Source: Acidimicrobiaceae bacterium (GTDB lineage: Bacteria > Actinomycetota > Acidimicrobiia > Acidimicrobiales > Ilumatobacteraceae). From it: 64,000 nt of DNA. Both the position numbers and the translations under genes were made by a program. The stretch is from positions 1 to 64,000 of the forward strand of contig JACJWF010000005.1 of the NCBI GenBank assembly GCA_020637295.1. The letters are read 5' to 3'. Shown one piece after another: positions 11,201 to 20,216 of this stretch; within the stretch, counting starts at the first letter, position 1; each line of letters begins with the position of its first letter. The notes under the pieces are model-generated. The model was given only the letters and a program-made list of their open reading frames with translations. It searched no databases and was not told where the DNA came from.

Positions 11201-14200
11201 GTGTCGGCGGAGATCGGCACGAAGATCTTCGTCGAGTTCAAGCCGATCGTGTGGTTCCTCGGCAAGTTCGGCCTCACCAAGCAGCCGGGCACGGTGGTGC
11301 CCGGCGTGGGTGAGACCAGCGGTGAGCTCCCGCTCTTCTCCACGTCGGTGCCGATCGGGTCGCTGTACGCCCCGCTGAACAACGTCCGCTTCGAGGCCAG
11401 CGTGGGCGGCGAGTCCACCACGACGACCCCGGCGATCTACGTCCAGGAGGACGACGAACTGACCGTGCTGGCCGTGCTGGCGCCCACCACCGCGGGGCTC
11501 GCGAACCCGCTCACCCCCCAGCTCACCGAGGGCTGGCTGTACCGCGGCGACGGCACGCTGTGGGAGCGCTCCGACTTCTTCGGCGATGTCTCGGTGGCGC
11601 AGGCCACCGGTGTCGAGGCCGTGCACGGCAATACCGCGCTGCGCATCAGCTCGACGATCACCAAGGGCATGTGCGACTCGATGCGCGACCACCCGGTCGC
11701 CTTCCGCTTCGCCGGCAATGCTCCGATCTCGCTCATCGTCATCGGCATCCCCGCAGCCGCCTGGGGTGGCGAGTTCACGATCCAGTGCGTCGACGGCAAG
11801 GTTCGCTGGGACCCGGAGCAGGTGCTCGACCTCCCGGAGGTCGGCGAGACGCCCGTGTCGCTCTTCACCCAGGGCGCCTCGGCCGACAATGTGGAGATCA
11901 CCGGCATCCCGGCATGGCTGGAGTGGGGCGGCGGCACGTCGCACGTGCTGACCCCGAAGACGGACGGCGAGGACCAGCTGGACTTCACGATGACCGTCGT
12001 CGACGACGGCAACGGGCCGACGTGCCAGCAGCGGCAGGCGACCATCGTCGCCACCACGGAACATCGTGGGATCGTCAATCTGACGGTGATGGAGGACGAG
12101 AAGTGCTACGTCCGTTTCGAGCCGAACGACATCACCGGCCCCGGCCCGGTGCAGTCGGTGATGACCACCGAGGGCTACGGCAACCTGGACATCCCGGTCG
12201 ACGACATCACGGGCGCCCTGCCGGACTGGCTGCACCTCGTGTCGCCGGTGGCCACCTACCCACTCGACGGCCCGACGGTGTTCCGCCTGCCGGACAGCGA
12301 TGGCACACCGCAGGAGGTCACCTGGGCCCTGACGGTCGACGAGCGGCAGCCCATGTGCCAGGACCAGCCGGCACGGGTCCACATCATCCAGATCACGAGC
12401 GACCGCGGCAACGCCACGCTGACGGTGAAGGACCCGAAGGTGGACAAGCGTCAGGACTGCGGCTTTCGGTTCGCCCCGAACGAGCTGCCCGGCCACGGGG
12501 TGAGCCAGCTGTCGCTGCGCGACGACGCGCTCGCTGCGGTCGGCAGCGAGGCCAACTGGTCGATCACCGGGCTGCCGGACTGGCTGGCGGTGTCGCCGAC
12601 CTCGGGCACCCTGGCCCAGGGCGGCTCGACACCGGTGGCCTTCTCCGGCGCCCCGCCGGCGCCGACGTCGTGCGCCGGGCGTGGCGCACTCAACCTTCCC
12701 GTCCACGCCGACGCCAGCCTTCCCGGTGGCGGTTCACTGACGGCCACGATCGTGCTGCACTACCCGGCGATCCCGCCGACCGGCGACTGCACGCCGAAGC
12801 CGGCGGGCGGCTGGGGCGACCCGCACATGTTCTCCTTCGACGGCGTCACCTGGGAAGGCCAGACGCTCGGCGAGTACGTGTACGTCGAGACCGACCCCGG
12901 CGCGGCCGTGCCGTACCGGGTGGTGGCCCGCCATCAACCGACGAACGCCGGCCTCGCCGACCAGTCGGTCGCGCCGACCAGCGTGACGGCAGCAGTGTTC
13001 GAGTACGGCCCCCATGCCATCGAGGTCTACGCCGCTCACAGCGACCTCACCGGCCAGCCGTGGATCGTGTACGTGGACGGTGAGGAGGTGGATCTGGCGG
13101 ACGGCGTGCCCCTCGCTGTCGGTGACGGCGTGTCCGTGGTTCGCTCGGGCAGCACCGTGCGCGCCGACGCTGCGGACCTGTTCGTCACGGCCCGGGTGGC
13201 CGGCATCATCGACCTCACGGTGACCGCACTCGGGTCGCCCGACGTGCACGGGCTGCTCGGGTCGCCCAACGGAGTGCAGGCAGACGACTTCACGGGCAGC
13301 GACGGCACGGTGTACGCGCCATCCGACATCCACGAGTGGGTGCAGCCGCAGTTCAGCGAGTTTGTGGCGTCGTGGCGCATCACCGATCAGGCCGATTCGC
13401 CGTTCACCATCCAGCTGCCGGCGAACCGGTTCGGCCTGCCGAACCCCGGCTTCGACAGCGCCTTCATGGCGGAGTGGGAGGCCGAGGTGGACGCCGTGCT
13501 GTCCGCGGTCGCATCGATCTGCGACAGCCCGCCGTCCGTGGGCACGCGCACCCGGTACGCGATCGCCCTGGAGCTGTCGATCGGCAGCCCGATGGAGCGG
13601 ATCGAGTCCTACCTGTGCCACTACACCGTGCGTGGCGTGGCGACCGTGGACGGGCAGCCGGTGCCCGGCCTGCGCGTCACCGTGGACGGCGCCGGCGTGA
13701 AGCCGTGCACCACGACGACCGCCACGGACGGCACCTACCTGTGCATGGTCGAGCCGAGCAGCACCGAGGCCGCGTCGGTGACGCTGTCGCTCCCGCTGGA
13801 GTTGGATGTGGTCGGTACCTGGCCGGGCCGCGCCGGCGTGGCCATCGCCACCGTCGCCTCGTTCCCGGCGCTCGCGGTGCTGGAGGCCGGCCCGGCGGTG
13901 GCCGAGGTCGACCTGGTGCTGGACGCGTCGAGCGTGCCCGTGCTGCATGCCAGTGGTGTGGTGCGCCGCGATGGTGTGGCTGTGCCGGGGGATCGTCTGT
14001 TCCTGGTGACGGCATTCGACAGCACCGGCGCGGCGCTTGCCGAGCTCCGCGTCGTCGCCGCGGTCGACCCCGACACCGGTACCTACTCGTTCACCCGAGC
14101 TCTGCCGGGCGCGGCGGTGACGGCCCGGATCGTCACCGGGGTCACGGAACCTGTGCGGGAGACGTTCGAGTCCACCGTCACCGACCTTGTCCTCGGCCCG

Positions 14201-17200
14201 AATCCCGTGGTGTTCGACATCATCTACGACGTGCCGCTGGTGGTGGTCGAGGGCACGGCCACGGATGGGTCCGCCGGCCTGGCTGCGGCCACGGTGTACG
14301 TGAGCGCGAAGAGCGCGCTCGGGCTGACCCTGGGGGTCACGCCGGTGGAGATCACGCCCGACCCGGTCACCGGTGCCTATCGGGTGGTGGTGCCGCTGCC
14401 GCGAGCCACCGCCACGGTCGTGGCGAGCGTGGTGGTGCCGCCGTATTCGGAGAGCTACACGGCGCCGGAGACCGCGGTGGCGCCGGGGGAGACCACCGTG
14501 CCGCTCGACGTGGTGCACCAACCCCCGGTGGTCACCGTCTCGGGCTCGATGGTCGACGAGGCCGGCGCTGCCCTGCCGGGGACCGTGTTCGTGCAGAGCA
14601 CCTACCGCGGACCCACGGGCACCGCGCTCGCGGCCTTCACCGCGGCGGTCCAGCCCGGCGTCGACGGGGCCTATACGTTCACCCGGCCGGCGCCGCTCGG
14701 CACGGCCACGGTGCAGGTCACCGCGTTCGCCGGTTCTGCCGGGGAGCAGTTCACCACGGGTCAGGTGGCGGTGACGCCCGGACCGAACAACCTTCTGCTG
14801 GACGTGGTCCTCGCCCCGGTGCGCCTGCACCTGACCGGCACGATGGTGAACGGTGCGGGCGCGGCCTTGGCCGGCCCGGTGCTGCTGCGAGCGATGTTCT
14901 ACGACGCTGCCGATGGCTACCTCGGCCAATCGCTCGTCACGGTCTCACCCGGCGCCGGTGGTGCGTACCAGGCCGACGTCACCGGTCATCGCGACGCCGT
15001 GCGCGCCGAGGTGCGGGCCGAGGTCGGTGTCGTCGGTGACTACTACCCGACGACGGTCACGGGCCTCGTGCCCGGCGACAACGACGCCACCCTGTCGTTC
15101 ACCCACGACCCGCCACTGCTGACGCTCGAGGGCTCGATGATCGACACCGCGACCGGCAACGCACTGGCCGGGCCGGTCACGCTGGGGATCGGGTTCCGCA
15201 ACGCGCAGGGCGCGCTGTACGGCACGACCGTGCAGGTCAGCCCGGCGCCGGGTACAGGGGCCTACTCGGTCACCGTGCCCGGTCATCACCTGGCCACCGC
15301 CGCGAGCGTCGTGGCGTACGTCGGCCAGAACGGCGAGACGGTGGAGGCCGACGTGCCGGGCCTGTTGCCGGGCGAGAACACCTTCCCGTTCAACGTCGGG
15401 TACGCCGCGCCGATCGTCACCGTCGGCGGCACCATGCTGACGACCGGCGGCGTGCCCTACGGGACGGGCGCCTTCGTGCGCCTGCAGGCGTTCGACGAAG
15501 GTGGCACGGAGATCTGGTTCCAGCGGGTGTTCGTCGGCATCGGTGTCGAGGGCCAGTACGCCGTCACCCGCACGTTGCCGCAGACGGCGGTGACGTTCCA
15601 GGCCACTGCCGAGGTCGGCCCGTCCTCCGCGGACTGGAAGACGACCGGCCCGCTGACGGTGGTACCGGGCAACCAGACCGTGCCGTTCGACGTGCTGTGG
15701 CTGCCGACCCGACTTCAGGTCAACGGTACGTTGACCTCGGCGCCCGGCGTGCCGCTGCCCGGTCCGATCCAGATCGGCGTGTCGGCACGGAACACCGGTG
15801 GCGACCTGATCCTCTACACCCAGCCGGCCGTGACACCGGCCCCGGGCACGGGCGCGTTCTCCTTCACGGTCACGTTGCCGGAGGTGACCGACTCGGTCGA
15901 GTTGCTCGCCTTCGTCGGCCAGTACGGCTTCGAGCAGGAGAAGCAGATCGTCACCGGGTTCGCCCCCGCCACGCTCACCACCGCCCAGTTCGACGTGGTG
16001 CACAACCCACCCACGCTGCAGGTCGGCGGTGTGGCCCAGGTCAACGGGGTGGCGGTGAACGGCCAGGTGGAGATCCGCCTCCAGTACCTCACCACGGCGT
16101 TCGGGGAGCCGCTCGGCCAGACCGTCTTCGTCAACGCGGTCAACGGCGTCTACACCAAGCAGGTGACCATGCCCGAGGGCACCTACACGGCGACGGTCAC
16201 GGTGCGAGCCTCGAACGGGGCGAACTGGTTCACGTCCGTGCAGAGCGACATCGTGCCGAACGAGGTGCGCGCCGTCACCCTGGACTTCGACGACGTGCCG
16301 AACACGCTCGACGTCAGCGGCGTGCTGCAGCAGTTCGGCCTGCCGGCCGACGGTGCCCGCCTCGACGTGTCGTTCCGCGACGCGGGCAACAACACGGTGC
16401 TGTCGACGACGAGGTTCCTGACGCTCGGCCCGGACGGCTCCTACTCGACCTCGCTGGCGATGCCGGACGGGACGGTGAGGGCCGACGTGACGGCGGTGGT
16501 CAGCGGTGGCGGCGAGACCTACTCCCACTCCCGCACGTTCCTCGGGCTCGGGGATGGCCCCAACCCTGTGACGCTCGACGCCGACACGGTGCTGCTCGAA
16601 CTGACGGGAACCCTGCTGGAGAACGGGGTGCCGCTGGTGCTGACCGACCCCAACGGTGAACTGCACTTCGACACGCTGCTCGATCGCGGTCTGCTCGGGC
16701 TGTGGGGCTACTCGACGACGTCGTCCTACGACACCGACACCGGTGCGTTCACGTACCGGCAGATCGTGCCGATGCCGGCTGACTCCGCCGTCGTGACCCT
16801 TCTCGGTGTGGCCGACCCCGACCCGACGTACACGTTCGCCGACCTCACGGGCGGTGTGCTCAGCGAGGTCTGGAACCTGGACATCGGCGACACCGCACTG
16901 CGCACCTTCGTCGTCGACGGCACGCTGACGAACGGTGTCCTGGCCGAGGGCCAGAGCTACGGCTTCGGGAACATGGACACTCGCATCGACTTCTGGCAGG
17001 TGCTGCCGGAGAACGCCGCCACCGCTGAGCCCTACACCTGGCTCGGCTCGTCCTCCACCAGCGTGGTGCCCGACGACGTGACGGGTGCGTGGTCGTTCGC
17101 CGCCGATCTCCCCGCCGGCGCCAACTTCGCGACGGTCTCGCTGTGGCCCGACGGGCCGGACGAGTCGCCGGTGGTCCGCACCTTCGAGGTGGACCCGTTC

Positions 17201-17602
17201 GGCACCGGCGACGTGGTGGTGGCATGGGCGTTCGACCTGCAGCCGTCGCGGATCAGCTTCGACATCGTCGTCTCGACCGACTCGTCGTGCACGACACCGA
17301 CGTTGCTGGCCACGTACGACCTCTGGGCGCTGCCCGAGGCGCCGGTGGACGAGAGCGGCGACCCCAACCTGTGGCCGGGCTCCACCTATCTCGGCTCGTT
17401 CACCCTCGTGCCGGACCCGGTGACCCACCAGGTGTGGCTCGTGGTGCAGGTGCCTGCGGACACGACGTACCTGCGCGTGCACGGCGGCAGTGCGGACCTG
17501 TACACGGAGGGCCCGTTCAACTCCGGCTTCGGATACTCGCTCACGCTGGCGCCCAACTCCCTCCACGGCATCGGCGACGAGGCGGTGTTCAGTTGCGGCT
17601 GA
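8252..17602 (+). CDS. Giant secreted protein: PSRLLDTR repeats, vWD-like domain, beta-sandwich repeats
   Basis: 3116 residues. A Sec signal peptide (residues ~1-30, ending ASAAPA) marks export; GTG 8264 is an alternative start. Three ~115-residue repeats follow (~58-405), each with (S/A)R(L/V)(L/M)DTR near its start and VDVQGWF near its end, a family common in actinobacterial exoproteins. A Pro-rich linker lies near 695-725. Around residue 1520 a GDPHMFSFDG sequence opens a von Willebrand type D-like domain of ~190 residues. From ~1790 onward come about a dozen ~90-110-residue repeats of the carboxypeptidase-regulatory/Ig type (VSG...DEAGAALPG patterns, ending PFDVVH-like). No LPXTG signal or C-terminal membrane helix is seen, so it is probably released or held non-covalently. 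Likely roles are adhesion or surface matrix; this is inference. Confidence 0.88.
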   Translation: MSAVVSKFAWLSVISAVVSGALVVAPASAAPASPAPGEAGAVVTGAAGALQATVGEGAAGYVGTVPSRLLDTRDTTAMTAGEVRELDVLGVGGVPASAVDAVVLNVTVTQPTADGWLTVFPAGTDAPLASNLNFATGQTVANLVIAKVGADGKVAVRNERGTTHVVIDVQGWFAPGQGYTPLAPARLMDTRSTAALAAGETRELTVVGTGGVPERGVDAVVLNVTVTRPSAGGWLTVFPAGTDAPLASNLNFVPGQTVANLVIAKVGADGKVAFRNERGATDVVVDVQGWFAPDAGYTALSPARVLDTRDDAPVGPGETLELQVAGEGGVPADGVDAVVLNVTATQPTAGGWLTVFPAGVGSPLASNLNFRPAQTVPNVVIAKVGSDGKVSIRNERGATQVVVDVQGWFGTGAALTGGEDVGWRFVPRHVLLAPGESSVVELVQTDAAGAATGSSLPPGVSFVTSTADGIVTVTPLSGRQVMVTAGPEVDTAMVGAQIPGWPVNPALTVTIARLQPGVVALADDQVLFPTTDLPPGVPEGEWLPDGVTEDGPGPFTWEEYGDRLERPADALAGEMAWADVLDATFHYPVVLQCPAPEVGTLVVASGASGVLGRVIEPTGAPTLERDGWCLVTVEIVAPQAIYEDLHYDLTYDELLALGMVPPVPTYSTEDLTYTDGFTAAAVQDAAGRAGGRRIQADPPTPPTPPAPAPPANPAPPGSQTASTATQASPQQGGGFSDKARACRDAMLQSAGAAGQALEIQPAISSTFTPIFDVLVDINNGTPGDIKIRVGASLSTTVQLKAKVQASLTLEATCPLASILEMRIAGPGPLAPFIDFYGRGDVSAKLSIKADGGPRLEAGFGCTAGVVVAVGFAYNGGSDALTSLNEFTPSSSCQPTWNLASGLTTDGAGISIEIAPGVAITSPLGLRLGGVVVGVIGAVLHRFNPAIPAEPGVMEVIKGEIGPTLKAVWENVSNAIANQAAKSGVSAEIGTKIFVEFKPIVWFLGKFGLTKQPGTVVPGVGETSGELPLFSTSVPIGSLYAPLNNVRFEASVGGESTTTTPAIYVQEDDELTVLAVLAPTTAGLANPLTPQLTEGWLYRGDGTLWERSDFFGDVSVAQATGVEAVHGNTALRISSTITKGMCDSMRDHPVAFRFAGNAPISLIVIGIPAAAWGGEFTIQCVDGKVRWDPEQVLDLPEVGETPVSLFTQGASADNVEITGIPAWLEWGGGTSHVLTPKTDGEDQLDFTMTVVDDGNGPTCQQRQATIVATTEHRGIVNLTVMEDEKCYVRFEPNDITGPGPVQSVMTTEGYGNLDIPVDDITGALPDWLHLVSPVATYPLDGPTVFRLPDSDGTPQEVTWALTVDERQPMCQDQPARVHIIQITSDRGNATLTVKDPKVDKRQDCGFRFAPNELPGHGVSQLSLRDDALAAVGSEANWSITGLPDWLAVSPTSGTLAQGGSTPVAFSGAPPAPTSCAGRGALNLPVHADASLPGGGSLTATIVLHYPAIPPTGDCTPKPAGGWGDPHMFSFDGVTWEGQTLGEYVYVETDPGAAVPYRVVARHQPTNAGLADQSVAPTSVTAAVFEYGPHAIEVYAAHSDLTGQPWIVYVDGEEVDLADGVPLAVGDGVSVVRSGSTVRADAADLFVTARVAGIIDLTVTALGSPDVHGLLGSPNGVQADDFTGSDGTVYAPSDIHEWVQPQFSEFVASWRITDQADSPFTIQLPANRFGLPNPGFDSAFMAEWEAEVDAVLSAVASICDSPPSVGTRTRYAIALELSIGSPMERIESYLCHYTVRGVATVDGQPVPGLRVTVDGAGVKPCTTTTATDGTYLCMVEPSSTEAASVTLSLPLELDVVGTWPGRAGVAIATVASFPALAVLEAGPAVAEVDLVLDASSVPVLHASGVVRRDGVAVPGDRLFLVTAFDSTGAALAELRVVAAVDPDTGTYSFTRALPGAAVTARIVTGVTEPVRETFESTVTDLVLGPNPVVFDIIYDVPLVVVEGTATDGSAGLAAATVYVSAKSALGLTLGVTPVEITPDPVTGAYRVVVPLPRATATVVASVVVPPYSESYTAPETAVAPGETTVPLDVVHQPPVVTVSGSMVDEAGAALPGTVFVQSTYRGPTGTALAAFTAAVQPGVDGAYTFTRPAPLGTATVQVTAFAGSAGEQFTTGQVAVTPGPNNLLLDVVLAPVRLHLTGTMVNGAGAALAGPVLLRAMFYDAADGYLGQSLVTVSPGAGGAYQADVTGHRDAVRAEVRAEVGVVGDYYPTTVTGLVPGDNDATLSFTHDPPLLTLEGSMIDTATGNALAGPVTLGIGFRNAQGALYGTTVQVSPAPGTGAYSVTVPGHHLATAASVVAYVGQNGETVEADVPGLLPGENTFPFNVGYAAPIVTVGGTMLTTGGVPYGTGAFVRLQAFDEGGTEIWFQRVFVGIGVEGQYAVTRTLPQTAVTFQATAEVGPSSADWKTTGPLTVVPGNQTVPFDVLWLPTRLQVNGTLTSAPGVPLPGPIQIGVSARNTGGDLILYTQPAVTPAPGTGAFSFTVTLPEVTDSVELLAFVGQYGFEQEKQIVTGFAPATLTTAQFDVVHNPPTLQVGGVAQVNGVAVNGQVEIRLQYLTTAFGEPLGQTVFVNAVNGVYTKQVTMPEGTYTATVTVRASNGANWFTSVQSDIVPNEVRAVTLDFDDVPNTLDVSGVLQQFGLPADGARLDVSFRDAGNNTVLSTTRFLTLGPDGSYSTSLAMPDGTVRADVTAVVSGGGETYSHSRTFLGLGDGPNPVTLDADTVLLELTGTLLENGVPLVLTDPNGELHFDTLLDRGLLGLWGYSTTSSYDTDTGAFTYRQIVPMPADSAVVTLLGVADPDPTYTFADLTGGVLSEVWNLDIGDTALRTFVVDGTLTNGVLAEGQSYGFGNMDTRIDFWQVLPENAATAEPYTWLGSSSTSVVPDDVTGAWSFAADLPAGANFATVSLWPDGPDESPVVRTFEVDPFGTGDVVVAWAFDLQPSRISFDIVVSTDSSCTTPTLLATYDLWALPEAPVDESGDPNLWPGSTYLGSFTLVPDPVTHQVWLVVQVPADTTYLRVHGGSADLYTEGPFNSGFGYSLTLAPNSLHGIGDEAVFSCG

Positions 17603-17614
17603 GCGGGTCACCCC

Positions 17615-17645
17615 GAGCAGGGGCTGCGACCCGCGGCCCCTGCTC
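17615..17645 (+). terminator. GC-rich hairpin after the giant secreted gene
   Basis: GAGCAGGGGC (17615-17624) pairs perfectly with GCCCCTGCTC (17636-17645) around an 11-nt loop. It begins 12 nt after the stop. There is no run of T, so it would be an actinobacterial I-shaped terminator. Confidence 0.6.
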
Positions 17646-17679
17646 TCGTGCCCAGCGGGCGCGCATGGGGAGTAGTCCC

Positions 17680-17710
17680 CTGTCACGAATCCGCGGCAAT
17701 GAGCTATAAC
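17680..17710 (+). promoter_or_regulatory. Candidate promoter for leaderless PP2C transcript
   Basis: CTGTCA (17680-17685) and TATAAC (17705-17710) are 19 bp apart. The -10 box ends 7 nt before ATG 17718, which would put transcription start at or next to the first codon. No Shine-Dalgarno sequence is present. It would drive the first genes of the large signalling cluster. Confidence 0.55.
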
Positions 17711-17717
17711 AACGGCG

Positions 17718-18680
17718 ATGCCCCCCGTGCCGCACCGCCCCCCCGGCATAGTTCTCACCTCCGGAGCGGCCACGCATGTCGGCCATGTCCGGACGCTCAA
17801 TGAGGACGCCTTTCTGGAGGCAGGCGGCGCCTATGTCGTGGCCGATGGGATGGGAGGTCATCAGGCCGGGGAGGTGGCGTCCGCAATCGTCGTGGCCACC
17901 ATCGAGGAACTGGCGGCGCGTTCCATTCCGTCCATCGAAATGGCGCCGGAACTCGTTCGTGCGGCAAACGAAGCAGTTCGGGCAGAGGCCGCTGCCTCGG
18001 GCCGCGTCGGCATGGGCTCCACGCTGGTGGGCCTCTTTCTCATGAAGAACGGCGACGAGGAGTCGCTGGTGGTGGTGAATGTCGGCGACTCCCGGTGCTA
18101 TGTGCTGAGTCGTGATGAACTGCGTCAGGTCACCAAGGATCACTCTTACGTCCAGGATCTGGTGGACCGGGGTGAGGTGACGGCGGAGGAAGCGTCGCAC
18201 CATCCGGAGCGCAACGTGGTCACCCGGGCCATTGGGATCGAGCCCGTGGTAGCCGGCGACTTCCACTTGTTGCCGCACGCGGTGATGCGCGTGCTGTTGT
18301 GCTCCGACGGGGTCAGTTCGGAGCTCTCGTCAGAGCAGATCCGGCAGATTCTCGCCGAGCCCTCCACCCCGCGGGAGGCTGCGGTGGCCCTCATCGATGC
18401 GGTGCTCACCGGCCGTGCTGCGGACAACGCGACCGCACTCGTGGTGGACGTCGACGTGGACGTCGACGAGACGGAACTACCAGCAGCCGGAGGCAGCGGT
18501 CGCGCGGAGGACATCACGGCGCCGGTTCCCGTGCGCGTCGATACGGAACTCGGCACCACCTTGATCACGGGAGTCCCGCTCTCCGTCCTGGTACCGACGC
18601 CGCAGACAGAACCGCTGGTCACCGCAGTGATCGAGGAGGACGTCGAAAGCGCTACGGTCATCGACGAGGTACCGAGATGA
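17718..18680 (+). CDS. PP2C-type Ser/Thr protein phosphatase
   Basis: 320 residues, soluble. It removes phosphate from Ser/Thr and needs two metal ions. The motifs are intact: GHVRTLNEDAF (residues ~22-32), VVADGMGGHQAGE, GMGSTL, NVGDSRCYVL, KDHS, CSDGVSSEL and DNATALVV (ending ~residue 247). The catalytic core is therefore complete. The last ~70 residues form a low-complexity tail with a possible phospho-acceptor (DVESATVIDEVP). It is the first gene of the cluster, has a near-leaderless promoter, and overlaps the next FHA gene by 4 nt. It probably resets the Thr-phosphorylation set by the kinases encoded downstream. Confidence 0.93.
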   Translation: MPPVPHRPPGIVLTSGAATHVGHVRTLNEDAFLEAGGAYVVADGMGGHQAGEVASAIVVATIEELAARSIPSIEMAPELVRAANEAVRAEAAASGRVGMGSTLVGLFLMKNGDEESLVVVNVGDSRCYVLSRDELRQVTKDHSYVQDLVDRGEVTAEEASHHPERNVVTRAIGIEPVVAGDFHLLPHAVMRVLLCSDGVSSELSSEQIRQILAEPSTPREAAVALIDAVLTGRAADNATALVVDVDVDVDETELPAAGGSGRAEDITAPVPVRVDTELGTTLITGVPLSVLVPTPQTEPLVTAVIEEDVESATVIDEVPR

Positions 18681-20206
18681 CGCTCCAGAACGCGAATGAA
18701 GGTGTTGGACTTCCGGCGACCCACTTCCGTGTCGGTCACGGTCTGGGCCTTGTCACCGACTCCACGCTCGCGCTGCTGGAACCCACGAACGGCCGGCTCG
18801 CGGATCAACTGTGGGCCTCCCTTGCCGCAGGCGGCAGTGTCGACGATCTGCTGGAACTGCTCTCCGCAACGGGGTTGCGCTCACTCGGATCGTTCGCACT
18901 GGTGCAGTTCGAGGACGCTGCGGTGCGCGTGGTGGTGCGCGGCGATGCTGCCGTCGTGCTGGACGGCAGCCGTTCCATTCGCTCAGGCGGAGTTCGTACG
19001 TGGATCGAAGAGGTGGTCGACCACCCGGGCGAGATTGCGTTGCAGCTGGTGGAAACGGAGGCAGTTGGCCTGCCGTTCCGGGTGGTTCAGGGAATGGTGC
19101 CGGCGGACCTGCTGGTGCGAGGACCGGTTTCCGGCGCACTGGACGCGGCCGACATGTCGTTCGTCGCCACGTTCGACCCCGCGGCCGTCGTCACGCCGGC
19201 GGCCGACGTTGCGCCGCCCGTCGACGCGCCGCCCGTGGACCTGGCGGCTGACGTCCCCTCACCGGTCGCCCCGCCAGTTCCGGAACCCGCCGTGGTCGTG
19301 GCGCCAACTGCGGTTGTCGACCCCGCCCCCGCACCTCCGCCGTCGGTGGACGACCCGATGCGGACCCGAACGCTCGACGAGCTGCATGGACCGCCTGCCA
19401 CAGCGGACGGGTCGGTGGCGGCCGACGACAGTGCGCCCGTATCGCCGGCAGCCGGCAAGTACGACGACATCTACGGCCGCACGATCGCCCGCTCGGTGCA
19501 GTCCGCTGCCGTCGATGTGCCGGATGTGGAGGTCGTGGAGGCAGCGCCGCCGGTGTCCGTCGTGCCACCGCAACCCACCGCCGAGCCCAGCGTGCCGTCG
19601 GCGCCCCTTCTCATCGACGCCATACCGTCGGCACCGTCTGCCGAACGCCCCGGCGACCACGACGGTCGCACGATGACCAAGGCGCAGTTGATGGCCCTTC
19701 GAGCTGGTGGTGCGGGAACTCCGGCGGCCGAGCTGAGCCCCGGCTCGATGGGTGGGCCCAGCGTGCAGGCGTTGTTGTGCGTCTCGCAGCACCCGAACCC
19801 ACCGCAGGCGCGTGTGTGCCGAGTCTGTGGGGTGCCTCTGCAGGGTTCGCCGGTGCTGATCTCCCGTCCCACGCTGGCCAGACTCCGCTTCAGCGACGGT
19901 CGTGTGGTGGCCCTCGATCGGCCGGTTTTGATCGGGCGGAATCCGAAGGTGGAACATCCGATCGACGGCGAGATGCCCGGCACGGTGAAGCTGGACGTCG
20001 GGCAGGGCCTGTCGCGTACGCATGCGCTGGTTCGCTTGGAGGGCTGGCAGGTGCTGCTGGAGGATCTGAACTCTGCGAACGGCACCATCGTGCGGCTCCC
20101 CCAGCGTGAACCGCGCCGGCTGCACCCCGGCGAGCCCGTGCTGCTCGAGCCGGGTACCACCATCGACTTCGGTGGTGAGATCGATGCTGCCGTTGAACAG
20201 GCCTGA
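18677..20206 (+). CDS. FHA-domain protein with zinc-ribbon-like segment
   Basis: 509 residues from the ATG that overlaps the PP2C stop (ATGA). The N-terminal ~165 residues are a separate domain I do not recognise. A Pro/Ala/Val-rich linker follows (~170-345) holding several Thr motifs: MRTRTLDEL, YGRTIARSV and DGRTMTKAQ. A short Cys/His cluster (CVSQHPNPPQARVCRVCG, ~371-388) may bind zinc. The C-terminal FHA domain (~400-500) keeps the pThr-binding residues: IGRNP, LSRTH and NSANGT. It is probably a phospho-dependent adaptor, and its own linker Thr residues could be kinase targets. Confidence 0.88.
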   Translation: MTLQNANEGVGLPATHFRVGHGLGLVTDSTLALLEPTNGRLADQLWASLAAGGSVDDLLELLSATGLRSLGSFALVQFEDAAVRVVVRGDAAVVLDGSRSIRSGGVRTWIEEVVDHPGEIALQLVETEAVGLPFRVVQGMVPADLLVRGPVSGALDAADMSFVATFDPAAVVTPAADVAPPVDAPPVDLAADVPSPVAPPVPEPAVVVAPTAVVDPAPAPPPSVDDPMRTRTLDELHGPPATADGSVAADDSAPVSPAAGKYDDIYGRTIARSVQSAAVDVPDVEVVEAAPPVSVVPPQPTAEPSVPSAPLLIDAIPSAPSAERPGDHDGRTMTKAQLMALRAGGAGTPAAELSPGSMGGPSVQALLCVSQHPNPPQARVCRVCGVPLQGSPVLISRPTLARLRFSDGRVVALDRPVLIGRNPKVEHPIDGEMPGTVKLDVGQGLSRTHALVRLEGWQVLLEDLNSANGTIVRLPQREPRRLHPGEPVLLEPGTTIDFGGEIDAAVEQA

Positions 20207-20216
20207 CGGAAGCTCG

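Noticed and set aside
8333..12706. 1457-codon minus-strand frame opposite the giant secreted gene
   Set aside because: Composition is typical of antisense high-GC reading; the plus-strand protein has clear domains and a signal peptide.
14945..17800. 951-codon minus-strand frame
   Set aside because: Same reason; it also runs across the terminator and promoter region at 17615-17718.
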